This document shows, one piece after another, positions 22,811 through 33,600 of a DNA stretch of 39,039 nucleotides; the first letter of the stretch is position 1, and the number at the start of each line of letters is the position of its first letter. The notes beneath the pieces are model-generated. The model searched no databases. It worked only from the letters and a program-made list of their open reading frames with translations, and had not been told where the DNA came from. The DNA is from Cryomorphaceae bacterium (GTDB lineage Bacteria > Bacteroidota > Bacteroidia > Flavobacteriales_D > Crocinitomicaceae). The translations under genes and the position numbers were made by a program. The stretch lies in NCBI GenBank assembly GCA_027483605.1, contig JAIXUE010000030.1, forward strand, positions 1 to 39,039, written 5' to 3'.

Positions 22811-23879
22811 ATACTTATTTTTGCACGAATTGATTTTCAAGAAGCCCGCTGGTACCAGCCGAGGCGTTTTGCATACCAAGCCCTCTTGGATTTTCAACTA
22901 TGAATTGCCAAGTGGTGCACATGTTCAGACCGAATTCCCAATCATTCCAGGTTTGTCGCCAGAATATAGCGACCATCAGCAATATGAATCCAAACTCCTC
23001 GAATTTTTAGCTGAGGTCAAGCCCTTTATAATGGTGTGGTCTCAAAGCGATTTTTTTACAAATCCATCATTTAGCGCAGCGATGGCAAAATGGAGCGGTT
23101 TTCCCTCGTTTGTTTTTGGCTTGGAAGTTTTGTTGCTTGGCATCCGAGCACAAGGAAAAAAGGTGTTATTCAATACGCCCTTTACGCGTCAACAATCCAG
23201 CATTCCGATCAATGGGTTGGTTTGGATGGGTGCGCTGGCCGACATGCGCACGCAAGCCAATGAAAAAATTGCAGCAGGTTTTCAGACCGTTAAACTTAAA
23301 ATTGGCGCACTAGATTGGCCGCAAGAATTCATGCTGCTTCAAGAACTCAGAGCGCATGCACCTGCAACAGAACTCACGATCCGCGTAGATGCCAATGGTG
23401 CGTTTTCACCTTCCGAAATTGGTAGCGTCCTTGAAGAATTGGCGCGCATAGACATTCATAGCATAGAACAGCCTATTGGCGCAGGGCAAATAGATCAAAT
23501 GAGGGAGCTGTGCATGCATACGCCGGTTCCAATTGCACTTGACGAAGAACTCATCGGCGTCAATTCGCTAGCCCAAAAGCGCGCTTTGCTTGAGCATATC
23601 AAGCCACAATACATTATTTTGAAACCAAGTTTACATGGCGGCCTCAGTGGCGTTCGCGAATGGATTGCCTTAGCCGAAGAAAGAAACATAGGATGGTGGC
23701 TAACTAGTGCGCTCGAAAGTTCTATTGGCCTGAGCGCTATTGTACAGTTTGGTGCGTGTTATGCACCTACAATTCCGCAGGGTTTTGGAACGGGAGGTCT
23801 TTATACAAATAATTTTCCGGCGCCATTACGCATTCAAGAAGGAAATATTTGCTGGATCAGCGACTCACACAAGGACTAA
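22803..23879 (+). CDS. menC: o-Succinylbenzoate synthase
   Basis: A 358-residue enolase-superfamily enzyme of menaquinone synthesis that dehydrates SHCHC to o-succinylbenzoate. Catalytic elements are visible: TVKLKIG (Lys164, Lys166), metal ligands Asp196 in RVDANGAF, Glu222 in SIEQPI and Asp247 in ALDEEL, and Lys274 in ILKPS. The N-terminal KKPAGTSRGV resembles Bacteroidota MenC. A dipeptide epimerase is the main alternative within the superfamily. It is the last gene of the operon; its last 23 bases overlap the transglycosylase gene on the other strand. Confidence 0.9.
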   Translation: MPEYLFLHELIFKKPAGTSRGVLHTKPSWIFNYELPSGAHVQTEFPIIPGLSPEYSDHQQYESKLLEFLAEVKPFIMVWSQSDFFTNPSFSAAMAKWSGFPSFVFGLEVLLLGIRAQGKKVLFNTPFTRQQSSIPINGLVWMGALADMRTQANEKIAAGFQTVKLKIGALDWPQEFMLLQELRAHAPATELTIRVDANGAFSPSEIGSVLEELARIDIHSIEQPIGAGQIDQMRELCMHTPVPIALDEELIGVNSLAQKRALLEHIKPQYIILKPSLHGGLSGVREWIALAEERNIGWWLTSALESSIGLSAIVQFGACYAPTIPQGFGTGGLYTNNFPAPLRIQEGNICWISDSHKD

Positions 23880-24813
23880 TTTCTGTGCAATTTTGGTAGA
23901 CCATGTCGTGCAAAATGAGTTGCGCAGCAAGCGCGAGTTGCGTATAGTTTTGCGAGTTATTGCCGAAGCCCGCGGCGCTATTTTGCCACATGGCCTTGAT
24001 GAGTTCTTGAGAACCCTCCGTAGGCTGAATTTTAGCAACGACTGCTGCCACGTTCATTGCTCCTGCATGATACACATGCAAAACAAATAAGCGGAACCAT
24101 AAGTCTGTTTCGTTGTAGCTGAGGTTATGTTGAGCTAAAATACGTTTGGCTTCTGGGATACACACGCGTCTGATGAGCTGAGCTGCGCCATATGCAGAGC
24201 GGTCAAAATCTTTGCGTTCATCTGTTGTGCTGTTCACAATTAAACCCATTGAGCGCGCCACACTTGGCATGAGCTGAAAAGCACCATAAGCGCCCGTGGA
24301 GGACTTGCGCATCAGTGCTGGGCTTTCAATTAATAAAATAGATTGTGCATACCACGGATCTACGCCATAGCGCTCAAAAGCAGCTACTCCCTGATCTAGA
24401 CTAGGATATACTTCATTGAAGCGATAAAAATCGTTTTTGCCAGTAGTTACATAAATACGCGTGTCGCTCGGCAGGCCATTTGCGGTGCGCAGGGCTTGGC
24501 GGGTGATATCTTTTTGTGCTTCGGTTTGTGCATTCCAGTCGCGGATAGACATTTTGTCGAGGACTTGGCGGTTCGAGGCCACGTTGATCAGGCAAGAATC
24601 TGGCGAAAGCAACATGATTTTTTTCCAGAATTGCGGCTGTGGGAGTTGGTCCCAGCGGTCTTCGAATAGGGCTTCTGCGTGCATAATTGTTTGTGCGCCA
24701 GATGCTTGTGTAACTTTTATTTTGTCGGCTTCCCAGTTGTCTAGGGGTTGGCTCATCCCAAAAAAGGAAATTGTACTAAAAGCAATCAGAGAGAGGAGTT
24801 GGTTCATATTCAT
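23857..24813 (-). CDS. Lytic transglycosylase (SLT domain)
   Basis: A 318-residue exported murein-cleaving enzyme. A signal peptide (about 1-21) precedes an unrecognised N-terminal part. The SLT goose-lysozyme-like domain covers about 145-250: VDPWYAQSILLIESPA with catalytic Glu163, then SSTGAYGAFQLMPSVARSMG and the later VLHVYHAGAMNVAAVV. There is no lipobox, so it is probably periplasmic. The TATTTTTA box about 20 bases before the ATG is close to the -7 consensus. The 3' end overlaps menC. Confidence 0.9.
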   Translation of the reverse strand: MNMNQLLSLIAFSTISFFGMSQPLDNWEADKIKVTQASGAQTIMHAEALFEDRWDQLPQPQFWKKIMLLSPDSCLINVASNRQVLDKMSIRDWNAQTEAQKDITRQALRTANGLPSDTRIYVTTGKNDFYRFNEVYPSLDQGVAAFERYGVDPWYAQSILLIESPALMRKSSTGAYGAFQLMPSVARSMGLIVNSTTDERKDFDRSAYGAAQLIRRVCIPEAKRILAQHNLSYNETDLWFRLFVLHVYHAGAMNVAAVVAKIQPTEGSQELIKAMWQNSAAGFGNNSQNYTQLALAAQLILHDMVYQNCTEISPCVSR

Positions 24814-24891
24814 TTTCTAAAAATAAGCATAACCAATTTTGAATCAAAGGTTACAGAAACTATGTTTACACAGTAAGCTGTTGAAATTGAT

Positions 24892-24899
24892 TATTTTTG
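24892..24899 (+). promoter_or_regulatory. -7 box of yidD
   Basis: TATTTTTG is an exact TAnnTTTG and ends 4 bases before the ATG at 24904. Confidence 0.6.
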
Positions 24900-24903
24900 A
24901 ACT

Positions 24904-25191
24904 ATGGAGCTTCTCTACAAGGTCTTGACGGCCCCACTTATTTTTTTAGTTCGAATTTACCAATGGGTGATTTCACCTATTTTTCCGCCTAGTTGCCGCT
25001 ACACACCAACTTGTTCAACCTATATGGTAGAAGCCCTAAAGACTTGGGGCCCAATCAAAGGAACTTATTTAGGTTTAAAACGCATTGCCAGTTGCCATCC
25101 GCGTGGTGGTTTTGGTTATGACCCAGTTCCTAAACGCGAGTCGGAAGCGCCCCACGCTGCTTCAATACCCGATAATAATTTAGAAAAGTAG
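24904..25191 (+). CDS. yidD: Membrane protein insertion efficiency factor YidD
   Basis: A 95-residue peripheral inner-membrane protein that assists YidC-dependent membrane protein insertion. Signatures are [14 protein letters not shown] residues 18-27 ([10 protein letters not shown]), [16 protein letters not shown] (Cys31, Cys37) and [13 protein letters not shown]. It is slightly longer than the usual 70-85 residues because of a C-terminal extension. That extension is coded in the 62 bases that overlap the helicase gene on the opposite strand. Confidence 0.96.
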   Translation: MELLYKVLTAPLIFLVRIYQWVISPIFPPSCRYTPTCSTYMVEALKTWGPIKGTYLGLKRIASCHPRGGFGYDPVPKRESEAPHAASIPDNNLEK

Positions 25192-28100
25192 GGTAGTCTT
25201 GCGCCGAAGCGAGGCGTTCGTTTGCATCGTATGTATTTTGCTGAGCAAGCGAATTTTCCAGGAACACAAACCATTCCCAAAGCTTATTGGTAGCCGCACT
25301 CCTTTTGGTTGGAAAATCACTTGAGCGGATACTGCTGTAAAAATGCAAGGCTTTTTGCGCTCTGGTGAGCAAGACATTCAAGCGCCTGCCACTTTGGGCT
25401 TGTGCCATTGGACCTAATTTGAGGTTAAACTGCTCTGTTTCATTTTTGGCAAAACCAAAACTGATCAACAATACTTCGCATTCTTCGCCTTGTACTTTTT
25501 CTAAGGGTAGGAAAAAGGCTGTTCGTTCTTGAATGCGAGCCTCTAATTGAGCCTGATCGCCGCTGCTCAATTGCTGGTAAATGCAATTGAGTTGTGATTC
25601 CGAGAAGGCCACAACTCCTATTTTTTGAGCCAGGGGCAGCAGGGTATGCAAATGTTGGGCAAGTGCTTTTGCTTCTGTTGGATTTTGCTGATGGATATAT
25701 CGTCCGGCTTCCAAAAAATGATCAAAAATGCCGTTTTGGGTCAATGGTTTTGAAGGCCAGACGAGCAATGTTTGCTGGTAAAAATGTTGGTTCGAAAAGG
25801 CAATGAGGCTAGGGTCTTCGCTGCGGTAATGGTAGCGCAAGTGCTTACTTGGTAAATAGAATGCCGCCTGGTGCAACAAATCTACAACACCCTCTGCACT
25901 TTGGCCAAAATAAGATTGGGGCCTCATTTGTTGTGGGTCACCGGCTACAACGCACTTTTTTACTCTTTGCAGTGCCCCAACCGCATGGCTTAAGGGCAGC
26001 TGACTTGCTTCATCAAAAAGACCTACATCGAAGAGCTCGCATTGCATTGGGAGCGTTTTGGCTAAGGTTGTGGGTGTACCAAGCCAAACTGGAAAAATTA
26101 CCTTTAGCCAAGGAGCTGCTGGGCCTTCAAAAAGCGAGGCAATGCTGAGGTGTTGCCGCGTTTTGGCCATTTCTTTGACCAATATAGCTTTCCCTTTGCG
26201 CAGCAGTGGCCTTAGCTCTTTTTGCTCGCTAGTGAGCTGCTGTATCGGATTACTTAGGATCTGTTGTAAGTCCTTGAATTGCGCGCTTTGCATGGCCCTT
26301 ATTGCAACTGCCTGCTGCTGCCATGCGCGCTCTTCTTGCTGTAAATCTTGCTCGAGAAATAGCTGGATTTGACTTGTTGAGTTGGTGTATAATGCGGGGT
26401 AATTGCTGCGAAGGTCTGCCCAAAACTCGGCACACATGGTCTGTGTGAAGCCTTCTAAATCGCTAAGGTCTTCCCAGAGTTCATAGGGAAGTTCCCGCAA
26501 AAGTTCAAGATCGGAAGTACGCTTTTCAAATGCGGCATTGATTGTTTGGTGCAGTGCAGCAAATGCCGGCGCGCTGCGCTTGAAAAGCTTTTGGTGAAGT
26601 TGTTGGAATTGATGTGCATGCTGATGTGCTTGACAAAACTGATCTATTTCTAGTCGGCTTAATTTTTTATACCATTGCCAATGTGTTGAATTGTGCTGTT
26701 TGAGCAGTGGAACAAGTAAACCGATGACCTCATCTAAATTTTGTATCCCAAAACGGGCAAATTTTTCTTTGATACTGGCACGCTGGGTTTGAATTTGCCA
26801 ATATTTCTTAAGTGGCGCTTCTAGTTGCTGCACATCTAGTCCGGGTAAACGTAACCAGGTTTGCTCAATTCTTCTCCATTTGCGCTGATTGAGCCAGCCT
26901 TTTGCAGCTGCAGCGGTATGCAAAATGCGCCATTCGGCGAGGGTAGGTAATTGCTTCCATACTTTTAGTGTCTGTAGGATTTGCTCATTTTGGCTACTGA
27001 GTTGCTGGTATTGATAAAGACGTTTGAGTTGTACTGCTCTATCTTGATCGAGTAGCTCGCTGTATGTTTGATAAAGGTTACCTTCAAATTGAATACAGCG
27101 CAAACATTGTTCAACAAATACAGCAAGTTCATGACTATTATTTATGTCGTGTTTTTGCAGTAATTCCTCGCGCAATTTTTGCCAATTTTCCCAGTCGTGG
27201 TGGATACTTAGGGCGTTTGCTTTTTGCCATTCGTCTTGAAGTACAGACAAAGCCGCAATCGTCGTTGGCTTGAATTGTTCGAGCAGATTTTGCTTGCTCA
27301 ACCAAAGTAGCCATCGTTTGCTGGGTTTTGAACTTGTTTTTGTGGGTGGCCCAAAAATTTGAACAAGTGTGGTAAATTTCTTTTTCGACTCAGTTTCAAT
27401 TTGCTTGCGCTGTTCCCAAAAGTCCTCGCCAGAAAAGGAGTGCGGGCTCTCCAAGTTTTCAATCTTAGAGTTGTCTTGAAGTAAGCGTTCGAATTGGGAT
27501 TGGAGTTGTTTGTAAAATCCAGCTGTTGTTTGGCCAGCGCTCAAAAACACGCAGCATTCGGCTAACTGCAACTGCGCTAATTTGCCAATTAAGACATCTA
27601 GTGCAACAGGTTTGTCCGCAATAACAAGTGCATTTTGTTGGTTCAAGATCACTTCCCCAAGTATATTGCTCAGGACCACAGATTTGCCGGTTCCTGGCGG
27701 ACCGTAAATCAAGACCGATTCTTTCTTTGTGTGTTCAAGCGCCGCTTTCTGATCAGGATCAAGAGGGCATAGCTGAGTTGTCCGCCACATTGTCCGCTCC
27801 TCTTTTGTCTCCAATGGATCACCAATAATTTGGTGCAGTGCAGCAGAGTAAGTTTGTTCCTTGTTGAGCGCTTCCCATTCCTTGCGCAGTTCGTAGCGTT
27901 GAGGGTGTAAGTTGGCAAGGCCTTCGCGCGCTTCATAATGCTTAAAAAGCCCGGTATCTAGCAGGGCTTTAACATAAGAGTCAGGGTCTTTTACTTCAAT
28001 TTCGCAGCCAAGTGTTTTTTGAAGTAAAACACTAATAAATGGATTCACAAATGCTTGCTCTTCCAAATCTATTTGCTGAGTTGGGTAGCTAATTGCGCTA

Positions 28101-28372
28101 CATTCTCGCAAGAAAACAGGGGTTTGAATGCTTTTCTCTCCTTTTTGCCAAGAGAGCAAGCCTTCGAAATGTACTAAGGCAATTACGCCTCTTTCGCGTT
28201 CAATGCGTCGCGCTTCTTTTAAGATGAAACGACCGTTTGTGTTGTTAGTCCAGAGTTCAGCTTGGGTGCCAACAAAAGTGCTTTGAGAGAGGTCAATCAA
28301 AGGGTCACTGGACCTAAGTTGCAATAACTCAGACTCCCAGGCGCCTAGCATTTCTTGAACCAAAACAGACAT
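25130..28372 (-). CDS. Large superfamily 1 helicase (AAA_11/AAA_12, DNA2-like)
   Basis: A 1080-residue protein. The N-terminal 200 residues resemble the DUF4011-type N-terminus of long bacterial SF1 helicases. The Q-like LDPDQKAAL is followed by Walker A GPPGTGKS (224-231). A long helical insertion rich in Gln, Leu and Trp (about 300-740) separates it from Walker B FDEAS (Asp787, Glu788) and [10 protein letters not shown]. The C-terminal lobe has [18 protein letters not shown] and [10 protein letters not shown]. It probably unwinds DNA or RNA. No nuclease domain is evident at the C-terminus. A TAACTTTA box ends 4 bases before the ATG. Confidence 0.92.
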   Translation of the reverse strand: MSVLVQEMLGAWESELLQLRSSDPLIDLSQSTFVGTQAELWTNNTNGRFILKEARRIERERGVIALVHFEGLLSWQKGEKSIQTPVFLRECSAISYPTQQIDLEEQAFVNPFISVLLQKTLGCEIEVKDPDSYVKALLDTGLFKHYEAREGLANLHPQRYELRKEWEALNKEQTYSAALHQIIGDPLETKEERTMWRTTQLCPLDPDQKAALEHTKKESVLIYGPPGTGKSVVLSNILGEVILNQQNALVIADKPVALDVLIGKLAQLQLAECCVFLSAGQTTAGFYKQLQSQFERLLQDNSKIENLESPHSFSGEDFWEQRKQIETESKKKFTTLVQIFGPPTKTSSKPSKRWLLWLSKQNLLEQFKPTTIAALSVLQDEWQKANALSIHHDWENWQKLREELLQKHDINNSHELAVFVEQCLRCIQFEGNLYQTYSELLDQDRAVQLKRLYQYQQLSSQNEQILQTLKVWKQLPTLAEWRILHTAAAAKGWLNQRKWRRIEQTWLRLPGLDVQQLEAPLKKYWQIQTQRASIKEKFARFGIQNLDEVIGLLVPLLKQHNSTHWQWYKKLSRLEIDQFCQAHQHAHQFQQLHQKLFKRSAPAFAALHQTINAAFEKRTSDLELLRELPYELWEDLSDLEGFTQTMCAEFWADLRSNYPALYTNSTSQIQLFLEQDLQQEERAWQQQAVAIRAMQSAQFKDLQQILSNPIQQLTSEQKELRPLLRKGKAILVKEMAKTRQHLSIASLFEGPAAPWLKVIFPVWLGTPTTLAKTLPMQCELFDVGLFDEASQLPLSHAVGALQRVKKCVVAGDPQQMRPQSYFGQSAEGVVDLLHQAAFYLPSKHLRYHYRSEDPSLIAFSNQHFYQQTLLVWPSKPLTQNGIFDHFLEAGRYIHQQNPTEAKALAQHLHTLLPLAQKIGVVAFSESQLNCIYQQLSSGDQAQLEARIQERTAFFLPLEKVQGEECEVLLISFGFAKNETEQFNLKLGPMAQAQSGRRLNVLLTRAQKALHFYSSIRSSDFPTKRSAATNKLWEWFVFLENSLAQQNTYDANERLASAQDYPTFLNYYRVLKQRGALPTRV

Positions 28373-28409
28373 TTGGTAAAGTTAGCACCATTCCATCGAA
28401 TAAAAAACC

Positions 28410-28417
28410 TAAATTTG
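28410..28417 (+). promoter_or_regulatory. -7 box of the T9SS protein gene at 28434
   Basis: TAAATTTG is an exact TAnnTTTG, 16 bases before the ATG. It lies within the 61-bp gap to the divergent helicase gene. Confidence 0.55.
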
Positions 28418-28433
28418 ACTCATAACTAGACCT

Positions 28434-29522
28434 ATGAAAACTGTTATTTTCAACCTATTTTTATGGCTTTCGGGTACTTTTTTTGCCCAAATCAGCTTGC
28501 AAATAAACGACTTCGCTAATGCAGGTGACACCGTTCGTTTGAGCTTGGCCAATCCCATTGCTATCGACCTGCAGAACACAGGCCCAAACGCCACCTGGGA
28601 CTTCTCTCAACTTTCAGCCCAAAGTCAAACTTTGGTAGACTACAATCCAATTGGATTTGGTTCACTCCTCATTTTGGCTACTTACGGCCCCATTGCTCCT
28701 ACACCCTACAAAGCGACTTATTTTAATCTCACCAACGACCTGCCTATCGATCAGTTTTCGGCATTTTTACCCGTTGAGCTCTCTAATTTGAGCCAGTACA
28801 CACGCCGGACCAACTCGCAAATTAATAGCATTGGTTATTCGATTGACGTGCAAGGACAAGGAGTTCCTTTCAAGTCGGACACCATCGAAACGCGTTATGA
28901 ATTACCGCTTCAATTCAATGATAGTTACACGTCAAGAGGTTATACTTACATCGATCTCAACCCAGCTACCGATATCAAATTTATTCAGCACCGCGAGCGC
29001 GTTTCGGAAGTAGATGGTTGGGGGAGCATTACTACACCACTTGGCACCTTTAATGCCTTGCGCATCCGCCATGAGATCACTGAAAACGATTCCATTTACC
29101 AGACTTTTTTCGGAACTGGATCTTGGTTTGCACCACCTAGTTTTGTTACCACCGAATACGAATGGTGGACAACGGGTAAAAAAGAATGTTTAGTGCGTGC
29201 CACGGTTGGTGGTTTTGGTCAGACCGGAGGCGCGGCAACGATAGAATATCAAGACGTATATCTAGGCTTAGATGCCGGTTTACCCGAAGCCAACTTTTCT
29301 GTTGATATTTATCCCAATCCAGCCACAGAATGGTGCTTCTTCAAAAGTTCAACTCCTTTTGACTATATAGAAGTACTGAATTTGAACGGTCAAATTGTCT
29401 TAACCCATCAAAATGCGGCTACACAGGGTTATTTTGATGTTTCTGAACTTCCAACGGGAACCTACACTTTGGGTATTCATACCTCCAATGGCGTTCTTCA
29501 CAAAAAGCTCGTTAAACTTTAA
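28434..29522 (+). CDS. Secreted protein with T9SS type A sorting domain
   Basis: A 362-residue protein with a signal peptide (1-19, ending FFAQ), about 250 residues of beta-rich sequence without a recognised domain (the region ATWDFSQLSAQ to EYEWWTTGKKECLVRATVG is seen in other uncharacterised T9SS proteins), and a type A sorting domain from about 285 with VDIYPNPATEW and a final VLHKKLVKL. It should reach the cell surface by T9SS. Its TAA stop is immediately followed by the rnpB promoter box, so the rnpB -33 region lies inside this gene. Confidence 0.88.
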   Translation: MKTVIFNLFLWLSGTFFAQISLQINDFANAGDTVRLSLANPIAIDLQNTGPNATWDFSQLSAQSQTLVDYNPIGFGSLLILATYGPIAPTPYKATYFNLTNDLPIDQFSAFLPVELSNLSQYTRRTNSQINSIGYSIDVQGQGVPFKSDTIETRYELPLQFNDSYTSRGYTYIDLNPATDIKFIQHRERVSEVDGWGSITTPLGTFNALRIRHEITENDSIYQTFFGTGSWFAPPSFVTTEYEWWTTGKKECLVRATVGGFGQTGGAATIEYQDVYLGLDAGLPEANFSVDIYPNPATEWCFFKSSTPFDYIEVLNLNGQIVLTHQNAATQGYFDVSELPTGTYTLGIHTSNGVLHKKLVKL

Positions 29523-29530
29523 TATCTTTG
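29523..29530 (+). promoter_or_regulatory. -7 box of rnpB
   Basis: TATCTTTG, an exact TAnnTTTG, starts at the base after the upstream stop codon and ends 5 bases before the first P1 base at 29535. No good -33 TTG is seen at normal spacing. Confidence 0.65.
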
Positions 29531-29534
29531 CTAC

Positions 29535-29912
29535 GGCAAATCAGTCTATCGCTTTTCATTTGAAAAGAGGAAAGTCCGGGCAGCAAAGAGCATCGTACTT
29601 CTTAACGGGAAGGGTTGTAACAAGGAATTGCTACAAAACAGCAAGTGCCACAGAAAACAAACTACCTCGGCTTGCCGAGGAAAAGGTGAAAAGGTGAGGT
29701 AAGAGCTCACCGCTTGTGCAGTGATGCACTTGGCAGGGTAAACCTTACGAGCTGAAAGACCAAATATACCGGGGTCTGCGCAAGCAGAACGGGCTGCTCG
29801 CTCGTCTCGGAGGGTAGGTCGATTGACGCTGCGCGTGAGTGCAGCGCTAGATAAATGATAGACACCAACGCTGCGTGCAGCAACTGGTACAGAACCCGGC
29901 TTATGATTTGCC
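29535..29912 (+). ncRNA. rnpB: RNase P RNA, bacterial type A
   Basis: This is the catalytic RNA that removes tRNA 5' leaders. Conserved blocks are all present in order: GAGGAAAGTCCGGGC (29567-29581, P4 5' side), AGTGCCACAGAAAACA, GGTAAGAGCTCACCGC, and near the 3' end ACAGAACCCGGCTTA (P4 3' side). P1 is formed by GGCAAATCA (29535-29543) with TGATTTGCC (29904-29912), which fixes both ends. The length of about 378 nt is normal. A T run follows P1, so P1 doubles as the terminator stem. Open frames across this region are spurious. Confidence 0.97.
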
Positions 29913-29920
29913 ATTTTTTT
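29904..29920 (+). terminator. rnpB 3' end with T run
   Basis: The 3' strand of P1 is followed by ATTTTTTT. Because the pairing partner is the RNA's own 5' end, this is a long-range and not a classic hairpin terminator, and read-through into the AlkD gene 13 bases on is possible. Confidence 0.5.
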
Positions 29921-29932
29921 AATCAGCAGCCC

Positions 29933-30601
29933 ATGTTTCAACAAATTGTCTCCGAGCTAGAAAGAATAAGAGATCCAGAACGCGCCCCAGCCATGGAGGC
30001 GTACATGAAAAACCGCTTTGCTTTTTTGGGCGTGACAGCAGCACCCCGAAAAGATGTTTTCACTTCTTTTAAAAATGAATGGTGCACACTCGAAGCATCG
30101 CAGCGTTGGGATTTCATCACTGAATGTTGGCAGCACGACGCAAGAGAGCTCCAATATATCGCAATAGACGCTTTGCTCTGTGACCATAAAAAAAGGACGG
30201 AAGTCTCAGATTTACCCCAATTAGAATTCCTGATTACCCAAAAATCATGGTGGGATACCATCGATTTATTGGTGACGCATGTCATTGGTAACTATGCAAA
30301 GTGCTTCCCTCAAGTATTTGCTGAAACGGCAACAGATTGGGAAAATTCTTCCAATTTTTGGTTGCACCGTTCGCTGCTGATTTATCAGCTCAAATGGAAG
30401 CAACAAACCAATTTAGCGCTCCTGCAATATTACATCGGTCGCTTCAAATGGAACAAAGAATTTTTTGTTCAAAAGGCAATTGGTTGGGCTTTACGCGAGG
30501 TTTCCAAATGGAATCCTGAATGGGTGCGGGAGGTAGTGGTGTCGGAAAATTTACAGGGCTTGGCCAAGCGAGAGGCACTGAAATACGTTGCAGCTGATTA
30601 A
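29933..30601 (+). CDS. AlkD-type DNA glycosylase (DNA alkylation repair protein)
   Basis: A 222-residue HEAT-like-repeat DNA glycosylase that excises N3- and N7-alkylpurines. The family's key residues are present: SWWDTIDLL holds the Trp and Asp of the active cleft, and VQKAIGWALREVSK the third aromatic residue. The start at 29933 (MFQQIVSELERIRD) is chosen because the longer frame runs back into rnpB. No separate promoter fits in the 20 bases after rnpB, so it is either read through from rnpB or expressed from a promoter inside it. Confidence 0.94.
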   Translation: MFQQIVSELERIRDPERAPAMEAYMKNRFAFLGVTAAPRKDVFTSFKNEWCTLEASQRWDFITECWQHDARELQYIAIDALLCDHKKRTEVSDLPQLEFLITQKSWWDTIDLLVTHVIGNYAKCFPQVFAETATDWENSSNFWLHRSLLIYQLKWKQQTNLALLQYYIGRFKWNKEFFVQKAIGWALREVSKWNPEWVREVVVSENLQGLAKREALKYVAAD

Positions 30602-30650
30602 GGCTCAGAAGTTTGCTTTTATACTTGAAGATTTTGTATTTTCACGCCCT

Positions 30651-33600
30651 ATGAAAGCACACCATCTCATTTTTTTCCTCGCTACGTTTGTATCAGTGCA
30701 GGTGTTTGCACAGTTTGGTCCAGAAAACGGGGTCAAGCCATCAACACCTCAATTTGTCCTGATCCAGCATGCCACAATTATGGTCAAGCCTGGCCAGACA
30801 CTGCAAGATGCTGATTTACTCATGCAAAATGGCAAAATTGTTCAGGTCGGCAAAAACCTCAAGCAAGACGGAGCTGTCCTGATCGATTACACTGGAAAGG
30901 TTTTGGTGCCTTCATTCATAGATTTGTACAGCAGTGTAGGGCTTGACCCCGTTACATTTAAAAACAACGGTTGGCGTCCACAATTGGAGTCCAACAAGGA
31001 AGGCGCTTATTACTGGAACGAAGCTGTTCATCCAGAATTAGCCGCTGCTGCTGCTTACAAATCTATTGAGCACAACAGTGATCAGTTGCAGCAGTCGGGT
31101 TTTGGTTTTGCCCTAACTCATCATATGGACGGCATTGTGCGCGGGAGTGCGGCTTTTGTGGCACTTGGCCAGACCGAAGTAGACAAGCAGCTGATTGCCC
31201 CAAAAGCTGCACAAGTCTTTTCCTTTGCCAAAGGAGCTAGTCATCAAACGTACCCATCTTCTCAAATGGGATCCATTGCGCTTTTGCGTCAGGCACTCTA
31301 TGACCTAGACTATTACATCAAAAACAAGGCTGTTTTACCCTATTCCGTTTCTTTGTCAGAGTGGGAAACGCAGCGCAATCTACCTATTGTCTTCAAAACC
31401 GACGATAAATTAGAAATCCTGCGCGCTCAAAAAATTGCCAACGAATTCAAAACTAATTTTCTTTATGTCGGTTCTGGAAATGAGTACGCAATCGCCAATG
31501 ATCTGAAAGGGTTTAAAATAGTTCTGCCACTTGTTTTTCCCGAAGCCTATGAGGTCAATGATCCGTATTTGGCGCGTGAGATTCCTTTGTCTGAACTCAA
31601 ACATTGGGAGCTCGCACCGAGCAATGCAGTCTTGCTCAAAAAAGAAGGACTCGATATCGCATTGACATCCTTTGGGCTCAAGCATTCAGATCAGTTTTGG
31701 ACGGCTTTGCGCAAAGTGATTGCGCGAGGACTTTCTGCAGCAGACGCCATGGCGGCGCTTACCACTGTACCGGCCAACTGGATGGGACTCTCTGCTCAGG
31801 TTGGCACACTTGAAAGTGGCAAATGGGCCAGTTTTTCGGTATTTAGCGCCGATCCGTTTGCTTATGAAGCACAATTGTTGGAAACTTGGAGTTTAGGTGA
31901 AGCACGTTATTGGAAAGCGGCGAATACCGTTCAATTATTGGGTACATATTCGCTCCGAATAGCCGAAGATAACTACGAATTGGTAGTGACTGGCACCACA
32001 GAAAAGCCACAGGGTAAGGTCATTCTCAGAACAGCTTCTGATACCTTGAGTACCAAAGCGACCATTCAGCTCAAGCAACAAGATGTCTCCATTCAGTTTT
32101 TGTCTTTAACGTCATCCAATCCGCAGCTGATTCAGTTGCATGCCAAAGCACTCAAAAACGGCCTCGTTCTTGAAGGAGATGGTACAGATGCAAAAGGTGC
32201 TTGGTTTCATTGGAGTGCAATCCAACAACAAACCACGGCCCCAACTGCGCTTATTGCATTGAAGCCCGATACAATCGCGTACGGACAGGTTTGGTTTCCA
32301 AACATGGCTTTTGGAACCACTCAAAAAGCCACTCAACAGACCATTTTGTTCAAGAATGCCACCACCTGGACCAACGAGAAAGAAGGCATCATCAAAGGTG
32401 CCGATGTACTCGTGGTAGACGGAAAAATCAAGCAGGTGAGTCGTCAGCAAATTGCAGCACCGTCAGGCGCTCGGGTCATAGATGCCACTGGCTTACACCT
32501 GACCTCAGGTATCATTGATGAGCATTCGCACATTGCGATTTCGAAAGGAGTCAATGAAGGTGGCCAATCCATTTCTGCAGAGGTAAGTATTGGCGACGTC
32601 GTCAATTCAGACGATATCGATATCTACCGTCAACTTGCTGGGGGTGTAACCGCTGCTCAATTGTTACACGGTTCTGCCAACCCAATTGGTGGTCAGTCTG
32701 CGCTCATCAAACTCAAATGGGGAGTAAACCCTGATCAAATGCTTATTGCCAACGCTCCAAAATTCATCAAGTGTGCACTTGGTGAAAATGTCAAGCAAGC
32801 CAATTGGGGCGATTTCAATACCGTTCGTTTTCCGCAAACTCGAATGGGTGTTGAGCAGGTTTTTTACGATGGATTTTACCGCGCTAAAGCCTATCAAAAA
32901 GAGTGGGATGCCTTTAAAGCTGGCAAAACAAAAGTGGCGCCTAGGGTTGATCTCGAGTTGGAGGTTTTGTCAGAAATTTTGCGTTCAAAGTGTTTCATTA
33001 CATGTCATTCATATATTCAGTCTGAAATCAATATGCTGATGCATGTTGCCGATTCAATGGGTTTTCGGATCAATACATTTACCCATATTCTCGAAGGTTA
33101 TAAAGTCGCCGACAAAATGCAAAAACACGGCGTGGCTGGTTCTACATTTTCAGATTGGTGGGCTTATAAATTTGAGGTAAACGATGCCATCCCTTATAAC
33201 GCTGCGCTCATGACCGAACAAGGCGTCTTGGTTTGTATCAATTCTGACGATGCCGAAATGGGCAGAAGGCTCAATCAAGAGGCAGCTAAAACCGTTAAGT
33301 ATGGCGGTCTATCTGAAGAGCAGGCATGGAAACTCGTGACGCTCAATCCGGCAAAAACCTTGCATCTAGATGATCAAATGGGTAGTATCAAAGCAGGTAA
33401 AGCTGCCGACTTAGTGCTTTGGACGGCCAATCCACTGAGTATAGAGGCGCGTGTCTCTTTGACAATGGTCGATGGTGTGGTTTATTACGAAGAAAAGCAG
33501 CAAGAACTCAAACAAGCGCAAATTGAGCAAGAGCGCACGCGTATTTTAAGCCTGATGCTTGCCGCTAATGAAAGAGGCGAAGCGAGCAAAACACCTCAAA

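Noticed and set aside
29855-29932. Upstream start for the AlkD-type glycosylase
   Set aside because: It lies within the rnpB RNA; the family N-terminus fits the ATG at 29933.
29546-29944. 132-codon minus-strand frame
   Set aside because: It is antisense to rnpB, whose conserved RNA blocks are all on the plus strand.
31604-32518. Frames in other phases inside the amidohydrolase gene
   Set aside because: Their composition is that of out-of-frame reading (His/Arg/Cys-rich), and the real frame is well conserved.
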